Assembly (NCBI RefSeq): GCF_024218795.1
Contig: NZ_CP100401.1
Coordinates: forward strand, 370,136 to 434,135
Reading direction: 5' to 3'
DNA: 64,000 bases
From: Halorussus aquaticus
GTDB taxonomy: Archaea; Halobacteriota; Halobacteria; Halobacteriales; Haladaptataceae
The notes below the pieces were generated by a model, which saw nothing but the letters and a program-made list of their open reading frames with translations, did not search any database and was not told where the DNA came from. Position numbers and translations under genes: made by a program. Shown piece by piece: positions 26,677 through 34,689 of the stretch; the first letter of the stretch is position 1; each line of letters begins with the position of its first letter.

Positions 26677-28296
26677 ATGCCGGAGGCGAACCCCCGTGTA
26701 CTACACGTCGAGGACAACGACTTCTTCGCTAAGGTCACGTCCGGAATTCTCGACGACGAGTACGACATCGACGTGTACACGGTGGAGAGCGCGGAAGCAG
26801 CACTCGAACGATTGGAAACCAATCGGTTCGACTGCATCGTCAGTGACTACGACATGCCCGGCATGGACGGGTTGGAGTTACTGGACGCGGTCAGAGAGAC
26901 CGACCGAGACGTCCCGTTTATCCTCCTGACCGGCGGCGGGAGCGAACAGATAGCCAGTAAAGCAATCTCGGCGGGTGTCACCGACTACCTCAAAAAGGGG
27001 ACCGACCAGGAGCAGTTCGCAGTGTTGGCAAACCGCATCGAGAACGCCGTTTCGCGGCGGCGCGCCGAGCGACTGGCGAACCGTCAAATCGCGGTCAACG
27101 ACCTCATCTGGGACGTGAGCCAGTCGATTTTACAGGCGTCGTCCCGCGAGGACATCGAGCAGATCGTCTGCGAGCGCCTCGCCGACTCGGGACCCTACCT
27201 CCTCGCGTGGGTCGGAACCGTGGACGAGGAGACTGCCACCGTTCGACCGGAGGCGTCCGCGGGCGTCGAAAAACGGTATCTCGACACCGTGATTCTCCAC
27301 GGCGACCGGGAGGAAGGTGACAGCCTCCCGGTGAGGAAGGCGGTCGAAACCCAAGAAGTGCAGGTCAAACGCGGTGCGAGACTGAAAGAGCGGTTCCAGA
27401 ACGAAGTCGACGCGAACGTCGAATCCTACGCCGTCGCCGCGGTCCCGCTCGTGTACGAGAACTGTGCGTACGGCGTCCTGAGCGTCTGGTCGGACGTCCG
27501 GCACGCGTTCGGCGAGACCGAGCGCCGCGTCCTCTCGAAGTTCGGGAACAACCTCGCGTACGCCATCGATTCGGTCCAGACGCGCAAGGAACTCGTCCGG
27601 CGCGAACAGCGACTACAGGTATTCAATCGAATCCTGCGACACAACCTCAGGAACGACCTCAACGTCGTACTAGGTCGGGCCGAGAACATCGCCGAAGAGT
27701 TTCCCCCGGCCGCGAACGAGGCGAGCATCATTCGGCAGAAAGCGAGCGAACTCATCGAAATCAGCGAGAAGGCGCGCGAGGTCGGGAAGACTCTCGACGG
27801 TGAGAGCCGGACGACCAAGCAGATAGACGTGACCGATTGCGTGAAACGAACCTGCGAGGAGTTCCGCCAGTCGTACCCCGACGTCGCGATAACTACCGAA
27901 ACCCCACAGAGCGCAGTGGTGTACGGCGACAAGACGCTCGAAGCCGCGATAAGCGAAGTCGTGGAGAACGCCATCGAACACGGTGGCGAGCGACCGTCGG
28001 TGAGCGTGACGGTCTCGCCCAGCGGCGACGACGAGTGGGTGGAAGTGACTGTCTTGGACGACGGACCCGGTATCCCGGAGGAAGAGCGCAAAGTCCTCGC
28101 AGAAGGCGAGGAAACGGCTCTCCACCACGGAAGCGGACTCGGTCTCTGGCTCTCGAACTGGATCGTAGGCAAGTTCGGTGGCGACCTGACGTTCGACGAC
28201 TATCGTACGAACGGCGGTGAAGTGACTCTGCGACTCCAGCAGGCGACCGAGGGAGTTTCACCGTGGCAAGATATTTCACCGTTGGGGAACGGATAA
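26677..28296 (+). CDS. Receiver-GAF-histidine kinase hybrid
   Basis: Protein of 539 aa. An N-terminal receiver domain (1-120) carries the phospho-acceptor Asp 57 in IVSDYDMPGMDG and the conserved Lys in YLKKGT. A GAF-like sensory domain (about 145-300) follows, with LADSGPYLLAWVG, and then the haloarchaeal H-box ILRHNLRNDLNVVLG. The HATPase domain has VENAIEHGG, DDGPGIP and GSGLGLWLS. Such N-terminal-REC kinases are a frequent haloarchaeal type and likely relay a signal to other regulators. The signal is unknown. Confidence 0.92.
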   Translation: MPEANPRVLHVEDNDFFAKVTSGILDDEYDIDVYTVESAEAALERLETNRFDCIVSDYDMPGMDGLELLDAVRETDRDVPFILLTGGGSEQIASKAISAGVTDYLKKGTDQEQFAVLANRIENAVSRRRAERLANRQIAVNDLIWDVSQSILQASSREDIEQIVCERLADSGPYLLAWVGTVDEETATVRPEASAGVEKRYLDTVILHGDREEGDSLPVRKAVETQEVQVKRGARLKERFQNEVDANVESYAVAAVPLVYENCAYGVLSVWSDVRHAFGETERRVLSKFGNNLAYAIDSVQTRKELVRREQRLQVFNRILRHNLRNDLNVVLGRAENIAEEFPPAANEASIIRQKASELIEISEKAREVGKTLDGESRTTKQIDVTDCVKRTCEEFRQSYPDVAITTETPQSAVVYGDKTLEAAISEVVENAIEHGGERPSVSVTVSPSGDDEWVEVTVLDDGPGIPEEERKVLAEGEETALHHGSGLGLWLSNWIVGKFGGDLTFDDYRTNGGEVTLRLQQATEGVSPWQDISPLGNG

Positions 28297-28352
28297 GCAT
28301 TCTAGCGTAACCGTCGTCCGTCCGGGAGAACCACTCGTTCGAATCACCGACA

Positions 28353-28360
28353 AATATATA
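28353..28360 (+). promoter_or_regulatory. TATA box of the zinc-ribbon membrane protein gene
   Basis: AATATATA is about 30 bp before the ATG at 28387 and is preceded by a purine-rich BRE-like stretch, a strong leaderless promoter. Confidence 0.6.
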
Positions 28361-28386
28361 CGAGGAAAGAGATTAATACAGACAAT

Positions 28387-29196
28387 ATGAGCACGAAATC
28401 GAATGGGTTCGTAGAACGATTCCGGCAACCCGAGTACACTGGCGAGAACCGCTGTACACCGTGTACTATCGTCAACGTCGTGATCGCAGTCGTGGCGAGC
28501 GGGTTCGCTTCGTACCTACTGACGCCAGTGGGTGGTGTAGTGGTGTTCGCGCTGTCGCTCGCGTCCATCTACCTACGAGGGTATCTGGTACCGGGGACTC
28601 CGACGTTGACGAAGCGTTACTTCCCCGACTGGGTGTTGGCGCGGTTCGACAAACTCGAAGACGAACCCGTGGAAGTCAGTGAGGACGAACGCGAACCGGA
28701 AGAAGTGTTGGCCGACGCCGGAGCGGTCGAACCCTGCGAGGAGATGGACGACCTCTGTCTCTCCGAGTCGTTCCGACAGACGTGGTACGACAACATGGAG
28801 TCCATCAAGTCGGACGGAACCGAGAAGAGCGACCTGAGTCACGTCCTCGACGTGGAGGAGGAGAAACTCACGTTCGACGAACACGACGAAGCGCTGGTCG
28901 CGCAGTACGACGGCGGCCATCTCGGACAGTGGGAGTCGCGCGCGGCACTCGTGGCCGACCTCGCGGCCGCGAAGGTACTCGAAACTCGCTACCCCGACTG
29001 GGACGCGCTGACAGTCACGAATCAGAGTCGCGTGCTGAGCGGTCTCCGAATCTTCCTCGACGCCTGTCCCGACTGCGGCGGCGACATCGCGATGGAACAG
29101 GATACCGTCGAATCCTGCTGCCGGACGATGGACGTGGTCGCAGTCAGTTGTTCGGAGTGCGACTCCCGAATTCTGGAGGTCGAACACGACCAGTAA
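28387..29196 (+). CDS. Two-helix membrane protein with C-terminal zinc ribbon, unknown
   Basis: Protein of 269 aa. Residues 30-70 carry two hydrophobic segments (IVNVVIAVVASGFASYLL and VVVFALSLASIYLRGYL), followed by a long acidic cytoplasmic-looking region. The C-terminus has a cysteine set DACPDCGG...SCCRTM...SCSECDS that could bind zinc. I do not recognise the family. It abuts the left cluster of origin boxes, but nothing links it to replication other than position. Confidence 0.72.
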   Translation: MSTKSNGFVERFRQPEYTGENRCTPCTIVNVVIAVVASGFASYLLTPVGGVVVFALSLASIYLRGYLVPGTPTLTKRYFPDWVLARFDKLEDEPVEVSEDEREPEEVLADAGAVEPCEEMDDLCLSESFRQTWYDNMESIKSDGTEKSDLSHVLDVEEEKLTFDEHDEALVAQYDGGHLGQWESRAALVADLAAAKVLETRYPDWDALTVTNQSRVLSGLRIFLDACPDCGGDIAMEQDTVESCCRTMDVVAVSCSECDSRILEVEHDQ

Positions 29197-29372
29197 CCGT
29201 CCTTCGTGGCTGAGTTGGGACTTCGTGGTCGATATCCCACCTCCCCCTGCTTCAGCCCTCTCGTCTTCCCTGCTTCAATTTTCTTCTCTCCCGCCCGGTT
29301 TTCTCGATTCGCTACTCGACTGTTCTTCTCGAACTCGGACGGCGTCGTCGCGCGAAGTTTCGCCGACGTTCG

Positions 29373-29591
29373 ACCCCACCGTTTCCGCTGTCTATCGCGG
29401 GCACCTCGAACACACCTCGACCCCGTTGTTTCCGCTGTCTTCCGACGGTTTTCGTCGTTCCCTTCGATTTTGGGTCGGCGGAACACCGTAGTTTCCGCTG
29501 TTTTCGACTCGGGTAACGGCGCTCCCAACACCAGTATTTCCGCTGTTAGGGCGGTCATCGAGTTTCTCTGTGACCCCACCGTTTCCGCTGT
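29373..29591 (-). repeat. Five origin recognition boxes, minus orientation
   Basis: Copies of the complement of ACAGCGGAAACNNNGGGGT lie at 29373-29391, 29420-29438, 29483-29501, 29528-29546 and 29573-29591. The first, second and fifth keep the full G-string (read as ACCCC on the plus strand); the third and fourth read ACACC instead. All five keep the TTTCCGCTGT core. The pattern matches haloarchaeal ORB elements with their characteristic G-string. Confidence 0.82.
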
Positions 29592-29705
29592 CTTTTGTCG
29601 ATACCGGCGAGTTGAGGGGTCGGCGACCGCAACCGGATAGAATCGAAGATGCGCGAACGAAATGAGGGACGTGTTACCGAAAAAACAACGCACAGTTGAC
29701 GGGAG

Positions 29706-29768
29706 ACAGCGGAAACTACGGGGTTGGTTCGCAGGGAAGTCGGCGGTAAACAGCGGAAACGGTGGGGT
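29706..29768 (+). repeat. Two origin recognition boxes, plus orientation
   Basis: Exact-core copies at 29706-29724 (ACAGCGGAAACTACGGGGT) and 29750-29768 (ACAGCGGAAACGGTGGGGT). They point toward the 3' end of orc1 and are inverted relative to the five boxes on their left. Confidence 0.82.
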
Positions 29769-29819
29769 CGACGCCGACGAGAGGAGATGACGGAGATAGT
29801 AAATACGGGAGGAAGAGAG

Positions 29820-31061
29820 TCAGTTCTCCGCGTCCTCGAACGTAGTCTGATAGTAGGGGCGAATACTCTCGTGGACGCCCGCGAACTCGATGGTGTCTTC
29901 GAGTGCAGTGACGACCAACTGGAGGTCCTGTTTCAGGGCGTGTTTGCGGTACTTCCCGCCGGACATGCCCTCGTTCTTCTCGGTCGAGGAGATGACTCCG
30001 AGCATGGCGAGGTCCGCGAGGTGGTCGCGCATCCGGCGACTCGTCAGGGGTTCGGTACCGACGTGGTTGCACAACTGTTCGTATCGGGGTCGGATGTCTC
30101 GTGAGCGGGCGGGCGTCTCTTCCTCCGCTTCGAGCGACGTGAGCGCGTAGAGGACGAGGCGGGCGTGTTCGGTCAGGTCGGCCACGCCCTCCATGATTCG
30201 GTCCCGTTCGAGTTTCTCCCGGGCCTCTTGGACGTGGTCGTCGATGACCTGTTCGACGGCCTCCTTGCGAGCGAGGTCCCCCGCTTCGAGGAGGAGGTCG
30301 AGAGCCTGTCGAGCGTCTCCGGCGTCCTGTGCGCCGTACGCCGCACAGAGCGGAATCACGTCCTCGGCGAGCGCGTCGTCGTGGAACGCGACCTGCTCGC
30401 GCTGACTGAGGACCTTCTGGAGTTCCGTGGCGTCGTAGGGTGGGAACGAGACTTCCTTCTCACAGAGCGAGGACCGAACTTTCGCCGAGAGCGAGTCGCG
30501 AAACGAGAGGTCGTTGGAGATACCGACGAGACCGATTTTGGCGTGTTCGAGGTAACCGTTGCTACGGGCGCGCGGAATCTGATACAGGATGGAGTTGTCG
30601 TTGATGTGGTCCACCTCGTCGAGAACCACGATGACGGTACCGCCGAGTTTGTCGAGTTCCTCCCAGAGGAAACTGTAGACCTGCGCTTGAGGATAGCCAG
30701 TGTTACTGATCTGCTCGGAGGGGTCACGGAGTGTATTGACCAACCGGACCGCGACCTGATAACCAGAGTTGAGACCGTCGCAGTTGATCTCGATGACGTT
30801 GAGAGAGATATCGTCGTACTTGGCGGCGTCGTCCTGCAGTCGGTTCAGGAGAAAGCGAGTGGCCGCCGTCTTTCCGACCCCGCTCTTTCCGTAGAGGAAG
30901 ATGTTGGACGGAGCCTCGCCGTTGATGATAGGTTGGAGTGCGGCGTGGTACTCCTCTAATTCCTCGTCTCTTCCCACGAGGTTGTCCGGGGTGTACTCCT
31001 CGAGCAGGGCGTCTCGATTCTTGTAGAGGGAGTTATCCCGGTCGAAGCTAAACGATGACAT
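29820..31061 (-). CDS. orc1: Orc1/Cdc6 replication initiator
   Basis: AAA+ origin-recognition protein of 413 aa that binds ORB elements and loads the MCM helicase. Walker A is GKSGVGKT (58-65), Walker B is VIVVLDEVD (143-151), sensor region GISNDLSFRDSL, and the C-terminal 110 residues form a winged helix (ALTSLEAEEETPARS...RDHLADLAMLGVI). The gene is flanked on both sides by ORB boxes, which is the normal arrangement for a haloarchaeal initiator and its cognate origin. Haloarchaea carry several orc1/cdc6 paralogs; which one this is cannot be told from the sequence alone. Confidence 0.96.
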   Translation of the reverse strand: MSSFSFDRDNSLYKNRDALLEEYTPDNLVGRDEELEEYHAALQPIINGEAPSNIFLYGKSGVGKTAATRFLLNRLQDDAAKYDDISLNVIEINCDGLNSGYQVAVRLVNTLRDPSEQISNTGYPQAQVYSFLWEELDKLGGTVIVVLDEVDHINDNSILYQIPRARSNGYLEHAKIGLVGISNDLSFRDSLSAKVRSSLCEKEVSFPPYDATELQKVLSQREQVAFHDDALAEDVIPLCAAYGAQDAGDARQALDLLLEAGDLARKEAVEQVIDDHVQEAREKLERDRIMEGVADLTEHARLVLYALTSLEAEEETPARSRDIRPRYEQLCNHVGTEPLTSRRMRDHLADLAMLGVISSTEKNEGMSGGKYRKHALKQDLQLVVTALEDTIEFAGVHESIRPYYQTTFEDAEN

Positions 31062-31084
31062 GCGCGTTGCTTGAACGGACGGGG

Positions 31085-31092
31085 ATATAAAG
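31085..31092 (-). promoter_or_regulatory. TATA box of orc1/cdc6
   Basis: Reading the minus strand, CTTTATAT lies about 27 bp before the ATG at 31061. The first degenerate origin box (31107-31119) is immediately upstream, so initiator binding could repress its own promoter (inference). Confidence 0.6.
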
Positions 31093-31106
31093 TGTCGTGG
31101 TTAGCG

Positions 31107-31223
31107 GCATGTCCGCTGTTTCTTCTGTCCCGAATATATTTATGGGTGAATGGAGCGGTGGGCATCCCCTGTTTCCGTTGTCCCGATTGACTTAAACACA
31201 CACCCACCCCATCGTTTCCGGAG
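31107..31223 (-). repeat. Degenerate origin boxes, minus orientation
   Basis: Three imperfect copies: 31107-31119 keeps only the CAGCGGA core; 31163-31181 reads ACAACGGAAACAGGGGATG on the minus strand; 31206-31223 keeps CCGGAAACGATGGGGT and continues GGGTGTGT, the same extension as the plus box at 31613. They lie between the orc1 promoter and the AT-rich stretch. Confidence 0.6.
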
Positions 31224-31258
31224 CTAACTGCGGGACGAGTGTGGGGTGTCACGTTGCT

Positions 31259-31333
31259 TCTGGATAAGAGGAAAAGTTTATATACTAATCTGTAAAACCA
31301 TATCCGTAGTACAAATAGACAAAATAGACTACG
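31259..31333. other. AT-rich putative DNA unwinding element
   Basis: About 75 bp that are visibly AT-rich (for example GAAAAGTTTATATACTAATC and AAATAGACAAAATAGAC) in a genome where most DNA is strongly G+C-rich. It lies between inverted origin boxes, where a duplex unwinding element is expected. Confidence 0.55.
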
Positions 31334-31612
31334 GGCTCACTAGCTGGTGGAGAGATTCTGATCTGCTTTTTGCTCAGAGAGGGCCGCTAAAAAAGACGCG
31401 CTAGAATCGCTCGACGGTTTAATCAGGCACTCGGCAACATCTGACGACGTACCGACACGCTCTGCGGCCGAACGTCCGCTATCGTCATTCCGCGTTCCCT
31501 GCTCCGCGTCCCGCCTCGAATCACGCTATTTCTCCAAATTGACGCTCTCCGCTCGGGTTCCGTCACCGCTCTCACCGCCTCAATCCCCACCGTCCCCCTC
31601 TCGTCCATCGAA

Positions 31613-31702
31613 ACAGCGGAAACGATGGGGTGGGTGTCCCCTCCCCTCATTCGACGCGGACTCCGAGACACACGCCTTCGATAACAACGGAAACAGTGGG
31701 GT
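31613..31702 (+). repeat. Two origin recognition boxes with extended G-string
   Basis: Boxes at 31613-31631 (ACAGCGGAAACGATGGGGT) and 31684-31702 (ACAACGGAAACAGTGGGGT). Both continue with GGGTGTC, an extension shared with the inverted box at 31206 but not with the left-arm boxes. Confidence 0.8.
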
Positions 31703-31891
31703 GGGTGTCTCTACGTTCGCTCGACCCGTGCCGACGTCTGATTACTATCACGCGTGCTACGTATCTCTGTCTCTCGTTGGACTCCTCTAACTAGTCGTTC
31801 CTGCACTTCTCCTTCGTCGTTGGACGCGGACGAAACCGTGGCAGGGATGTCGAGCAGACCGTAGAAACACGCTCGGAAAACGGACTACTGA

Positions 31892-31996
31892 CGACCGAAC
31901 CATCGGCGACCGGACCTTCGACGACCGGACCATCGGCGACCGAACCATCGGCGACCGGACCATCGGCGACCGAACCATCGGCGACCGGACCACGGA
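31892..31996 (+). repeat. 7 x 15-bp tandem repeat in the origin
   Basis: Seven uninterrupted copies of CGACCGGACCATCGG or close variants (alternating GGACC and GAACC at the sixth position, with two terminal variants ending TTCGA and CACGGA). 105 bp in total. A minus-strand open frame spans it (PMVRSPMVRS repeats) but has no start context or family. An iteron-like or structural role in the origin is possible. Confidence 0.85.
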
Positions 31997-32053
31997 CGAT
32001 AGAGAGTCCAACCGCGGACCACTGGCCGACTGAGCCACAGAGACGGCGGATGG

Positions 32054-32296
32054 ACAGCGGAAACTGTGGTGTATCTACGTACTAGTCTTACCTCACTCGC
32101 CGTCACTTGACCGTCGAGAACATCGGTCTATCGTCGGTTTCCGAGATAGTGGCCGAAAACTGCGGAAACGGTGGGGTCACGGACGTCGCTCTCGTTCGAG
32201 GGTCTCGTCTCGACAGTCTCCTATCCTCCAGTACCGGCCGTTTCAACGCCTCTGAGATGAACCCCGCCTCCGCCGAGACAGCGGAAACTACGGGGT
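32054..32296 (+). repeat. Three further origin recognition boxes, plus orientation
   Basis: Boxes at 32054-32072 (ACAGCGGAAACTGTGGTGT, G-string broken), 32159-32177 (ACTGCGGAAACGGTGGGGT) and 32278-32296 (ACAGCGGAAACTACGGGGT). The last is identical to the left-arm box at 29706. Confidence 0.8.
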
Positions 32297-32385
32297 CGCC
32301 GGAGCAAGTCGAGACACGTATTCTTCCGCGAACACTCCGCTTCCGTCAATTGTCCAGTAACTCGGAGTCACCGTCCGAAGGTAGT

Positions 32386-33072
32386 TTACCGTTCGGCAAC
32401 GACGAAGAACGTCTCGGGGCGCTCGTCTGCGCGGAGCACCTCTAAGTTCGCCTTTTCGAGCAGTTCGACCGCGTCGTCGCGGTCGTATCGCTCCGTGACC
32501 GGCGGACCGCTCTCGCCGTCACCGTTCGCTGACCAGTCGGCGACGACGAAGCGCCCGCCGTCGGTGAGGACGCGGGCTACTTCGGTCTCCGCGCCGGGTC
32601 CGACTCCGGCCCCTGTGCCGTCATCTGCTCCGGTCTTTGCGTCGTCATCTGCTCCGGCCCCTACGCCGTCTTCTGCTCCGGTCTTTGCGTCGTCTTCCGC
32701 TCCAGCGCCTGCACTGTCGCCGTCTCCGGCGAACTCGTGGAACGTCATCGTCGAGAACGCGGCGTCGAGTTCGCCGTCGGCGAACGGCAGGTCCCCGACG
32801 TCGGCGGTCATCAATTCGACGTTCTGCGGGACACCCTTCTCGCGATACAGCTCGTGCATCTCGGCCTGCACGTCGATGGCGCGGACCTCACCGGCGAACG
32901 GGGCCACGTCGTCGGTGTAGAACCCTGTCCCGCTTCCGAGGTCCGCCACCGTGTCGTCCCGGTCGGACCCGAGAGCCAGCGCGCCGACCAGTTCCTCGCG
33001 CGAGAGGTAGCGATACCGCGACTCGTCTTCGAGTCTGTCGGCCGACTCGGGGTCGAACGTGTGGAAACCCAT
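32386..33072 (-). CDS. Class I SAM-dependent methyltransferase with repeat insertion
   Basis: Protein of 228 aa. Motif I is VADLGSGTGFYTDDVA, followed by VRAIDVQAEMHELYRE and DLPFADGELDAAFSTMTFHEF; the fold resumes at EVARVLTDGGRFVVADW. Between them sits an insertion of about 45 residues rich in Gly/Ala/Asp (repeating GAEDDAKTGAEDGVGAG), encoded by 24-bp tandem repeats. Related haloarchaeal enzymes join HEF to ARVL with only a short loop. The substrate is unknown. The ATG at 33072 is favoured over an upstream in-frame start at 33105. Confidence 0.85.
   Translation of the reverse strand: MGFHTFDPESADRLEDESRYRYLSREELVGALALGSDRDDTVADLGSGTGFYTDDVAPFAGEVRAIDVQAEMHELYREKGVPQNVELMTADVGDLPFADGELDAAFSTMTFHEFAGDGDSAGAGAEDDAKTGAEDGVGAGADDDAKTGADDGTGAGVGPGAETEVARVLTDGGRFVVADWSANGDGESGPPVTERYDRDDAVELLEKANLEVLRADERPETFFVVAER
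32601..32716 (-). repeat. 24-bp tandem repeats inside the methyltransferase gene
   Basis: Four full units at 32621-32644, 32645-32668, 32669-32692 and 32693-32716, with a partial unit before them. Units 1 and 3 share CTCCGGTCTTTGCGTCG, while unit 2 and the partial one share CTCCGGCCCC, giving a 48-bp higher-order period. The unit length is a multiple of three, so copy-number change keeps the reading frame. Confidence 0.8.
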
Positions 33073-33144
33073 CGTCACGGAATCGACGGCCGACCACCTT
33101 AACAACTGCGTGACGTGGGGAAGCGATGCAAGACTGCTTGGACG

Positions 33145-33585
33145 CTAACTGTACCGCTCTACGAGTCTCGTCAGGTTCTCTTCGTCCTGCATGCCGACGA
33201 GTTGCTCGGCCTGCTCACCGTCGGCGAACAGGACCAAGGTCGGGACGCTCCGGACGCCGTACTGCGCCGCGAGACCCTGGTGCCGGTCGATGTCCACCTT
33301 CGCCACTGTCGCCACCGTGTTGGCGGCGACGGACTCCACGATGGGTTCGAGCATGTTGCACGGGCCACACCAGTCCGCGTAGAAGTCCACAAGTACCACG
33401 TCGTATCGTGTAGTAACGTCCGAAAACTGTTCGACGCTCTCGACGTGAACGGGTTCGTTCGGTGGGGCCGCGTCGTCGTCGAACTCTTCGGCATCGAGAT
33501 TCCGGTCGGCGGAGAGATTCACATCTGTGTCGAGAAGTTCGTCGTATTTCTGCTCGCGGATAGATTCGAGTTCGTCCTCGCTCAT
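33145..33585 (-). CDS. Thioredoxin-domain protein
   Basis: Protein of 146 aa. Residues about 45-146 form a complete thioredoxin fold: VVLVDFYADWCGPCNMLEPI with redox pair Cys73/Cys76, and the cis-Pro loop SVPTLVLFADG. The first 40 residues are an acidic extension (EDELESIREQKYDELLDT) typical of a haloarchaeal thioredoxin subgroup. The ATG at 33585 is chosen; the frame upstream encodes no conserved sequence. Confidence 0.92.
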   Translation of the reverse strand: MSEDELESIREQKYDELLDTDVNLSADRNLDAEEFDDDAAPPNEPVHVESVEQFSDVTTRYDVVLVDFYADWCGPCNMLEPIVESVAANTVATVAKVDIDRHQGLAAQYGVRSVPTLVLFADGEQAEQLVGMQDEENLTRLVERYS

Positions 33586-33756
33586 CACCCGACAGTTACC
33601 ACTCCACGGATTTAACCGCTTTGTAAAACCCACACAATACTCGCTAAGGATGTGACAGAGTAACGAACGACTCCGACCGGCCAGTACTGCGTAGTCGGAC
33701 CTGCCCTACGCGCCGTAATCACCCTTCGTAACACCGTCACGGCAAAGTCACGAACG

Positions 33757-33764
33757 TTAAAATA
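33757..33764 (+). promoter_or_regulatory. TATA box of the DMT transporter gene
   Basis: TTAAAATA is centred 32 bp before the ATG at 33793, the leaderless spacing. Confidence 0.55.
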
Positions 33765-33792
33765 CCGTAACGCGCACAGTATCGTCTACGAG

Positions 33793-34689
33793 ATGGACAC
33801 CAATCCCGTCTACGCCCTCGCACCGCTCGCCGCTGCGTCGCTCTGGGGCGGGATGTACGTCGTCAGCAAGTGGGGATTCTCGGCGATACCGCCGGTCACG
33901 CTCGGGTTCCTCCGTGTCGTAATCGGGGCGGCGGTCCTCTTGGTGGTGGTCCGCCGCGCTCGACCCGCGCGAGAGTTCTCGCGCACCGACCGCCGCAGGT
34001 TCGTGGCCCTCGGCGTAGCGGTCACGGCGACCATCGTCACTCAGTTCGTCGGCACCGACCTCACGAACGCGAGTCAGGGCGCGCTCCTGACGGTCCTGAC
34101 GCCGGTGTTCACTCTCCTGCTCGGAGTCACGGCGCTCTCGGAACCGATGACCCGTCGGAAGACCGGGGGCATGACGCTCGCGGCGGTCGGCACGCTGTCG
34201 GTCCTCGCGGGGCAGTACGACTTGACTCGGATGGCGTCCGGGAACGCCCTCGGTGTCGCGGCCCTACTGGTGGCGAGTCTGGCGTGGGCCGCCTACACCG
34301 TCTACGGGAAACCGCTCGTCCGGACTTACTCAGCACTGGAGACCGCGACCTACTCGACCGTCGCTGCGGTACCGATGCTGGGCGTCCTCGCGGCCGCGGA
34401 ACTCGCCGTCTCGGGGTTCTCGCTCGCCGACGTGCCGCTCTCGCTTCCGGTCGCCGGGGCGGTCCTCTATCTGGGAGTGCTCTCGACCGCCGTCGCGTGG
34501 TACCTCTGGTACAAGGGACTGGAGTACGTCGATGCGGGGACGGTCGCGGTCTTCTTCTTCGTCCAACCGTTCGTGGGCGCGCTTCTCGGTGCGCTGCTAC
34601 TCGGTGAGGCAATAGGAACGGACTTCGTCGCTGGCGGGGCCGTCATGGCCGTTGGCGTCTACATCGTCTCCACGTCTACTACCGCGTGA
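33793..34689 (+). CDS. EamA/DMT-superfamily exporter
   Basis: Protein of 298 aa with ten predicted transmembrane helices in two EamA repeats: LAPLAAASLWGGMYVVSKWGF starts the first and VAALLVASLAWAAYTVYGKPL starts the second. The late motif ALLLGEAIGTDFVAGGAVMAVGVYIV matches the family. Drug/metabolite transporters export amino acids, nucleosides or toxic metabolites; the substrate is unknown. Confidence 0.9.
   Translation: MDTNPVYALAPLAAASLWGGMYVVSKWGFSAIPPVTLGFLRVVIGAAVLLVVVRRARPAREFSRTDRRRFVALGVAVTATIVTQFVGTDLTNASQGALLTVLTPVFTLLLGVTALSEPMTRRKTGGMTLAAVGTLSVLAGQYDLTRMASGNALGVAALLVASLAWAAYTVYGKPLVRTYSALETATYSTVAAVPMLGVLAAAELAVSGFSLADVPLSLPVAGAVLYLGVLSTAVAWYLWYKGLEYVDAGTVAVFFFVQPFVGALLGALLLGEAIGTDFVAGGAVMAVGVYIVSTSTTA

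Larger units (their letters stand above)
29197..29819. other. Intergenic origin arm downstream of orc1/cdc6
   Basis: This 623-bp gap holds no convincing gene. It contains seven copies of the origin recognition box: five in minus orientation (29373-29591) and two in plus orientation (29706-29768), facing each other across a 114-bp spacer with an A-rich run (CCGAAAAAACAACG, about 29680-29693). Open frames across it are interrupted by the boxes and have non-haloarchaeal composition (Ser/Pro/Phe-rich), so they are taken as shadows. Confidence 0.7.
31062..32385. other. Putative replication origin (oriC-type) upstream of orc1/cdc6
   Basis: This 1.3-kb gap has no convincing gene. From left to right it holds the orc1 promoter, minus-oriented degenerate boxes (31107-31223), an AT-rich stretch (31259-31333), plus-oriented boxes at 31613, 31684, 32054, 32159 and 32278, and a 7-copy 15-bp tandem repeat (31892-31996). 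Boxes inverted around an AT-rich element next to an initiator gene is the layout of experimentally known haloarchaeal origins. Confidence 0.8.

Noticed and set aside
29206..29640. Plus-strand open frame of about 144 codons left of orc1
   Set aside because: It runs across five origin boxes, with Ser/Phe/Arg-rich composition unlike haloarchaeal proteins.
31892..31996. Possible CRISPR array
   Set aside because: The units are directly adjacent without spacers and are only 15 bp long; no cas genes are near.
31787..32038. Minus-strand frame encoding PMVRS repeats
   Set aside because: It exists only because the 15-bp tandem repeat is a multiple of three; no start context or homolog, and it sits in the origin.
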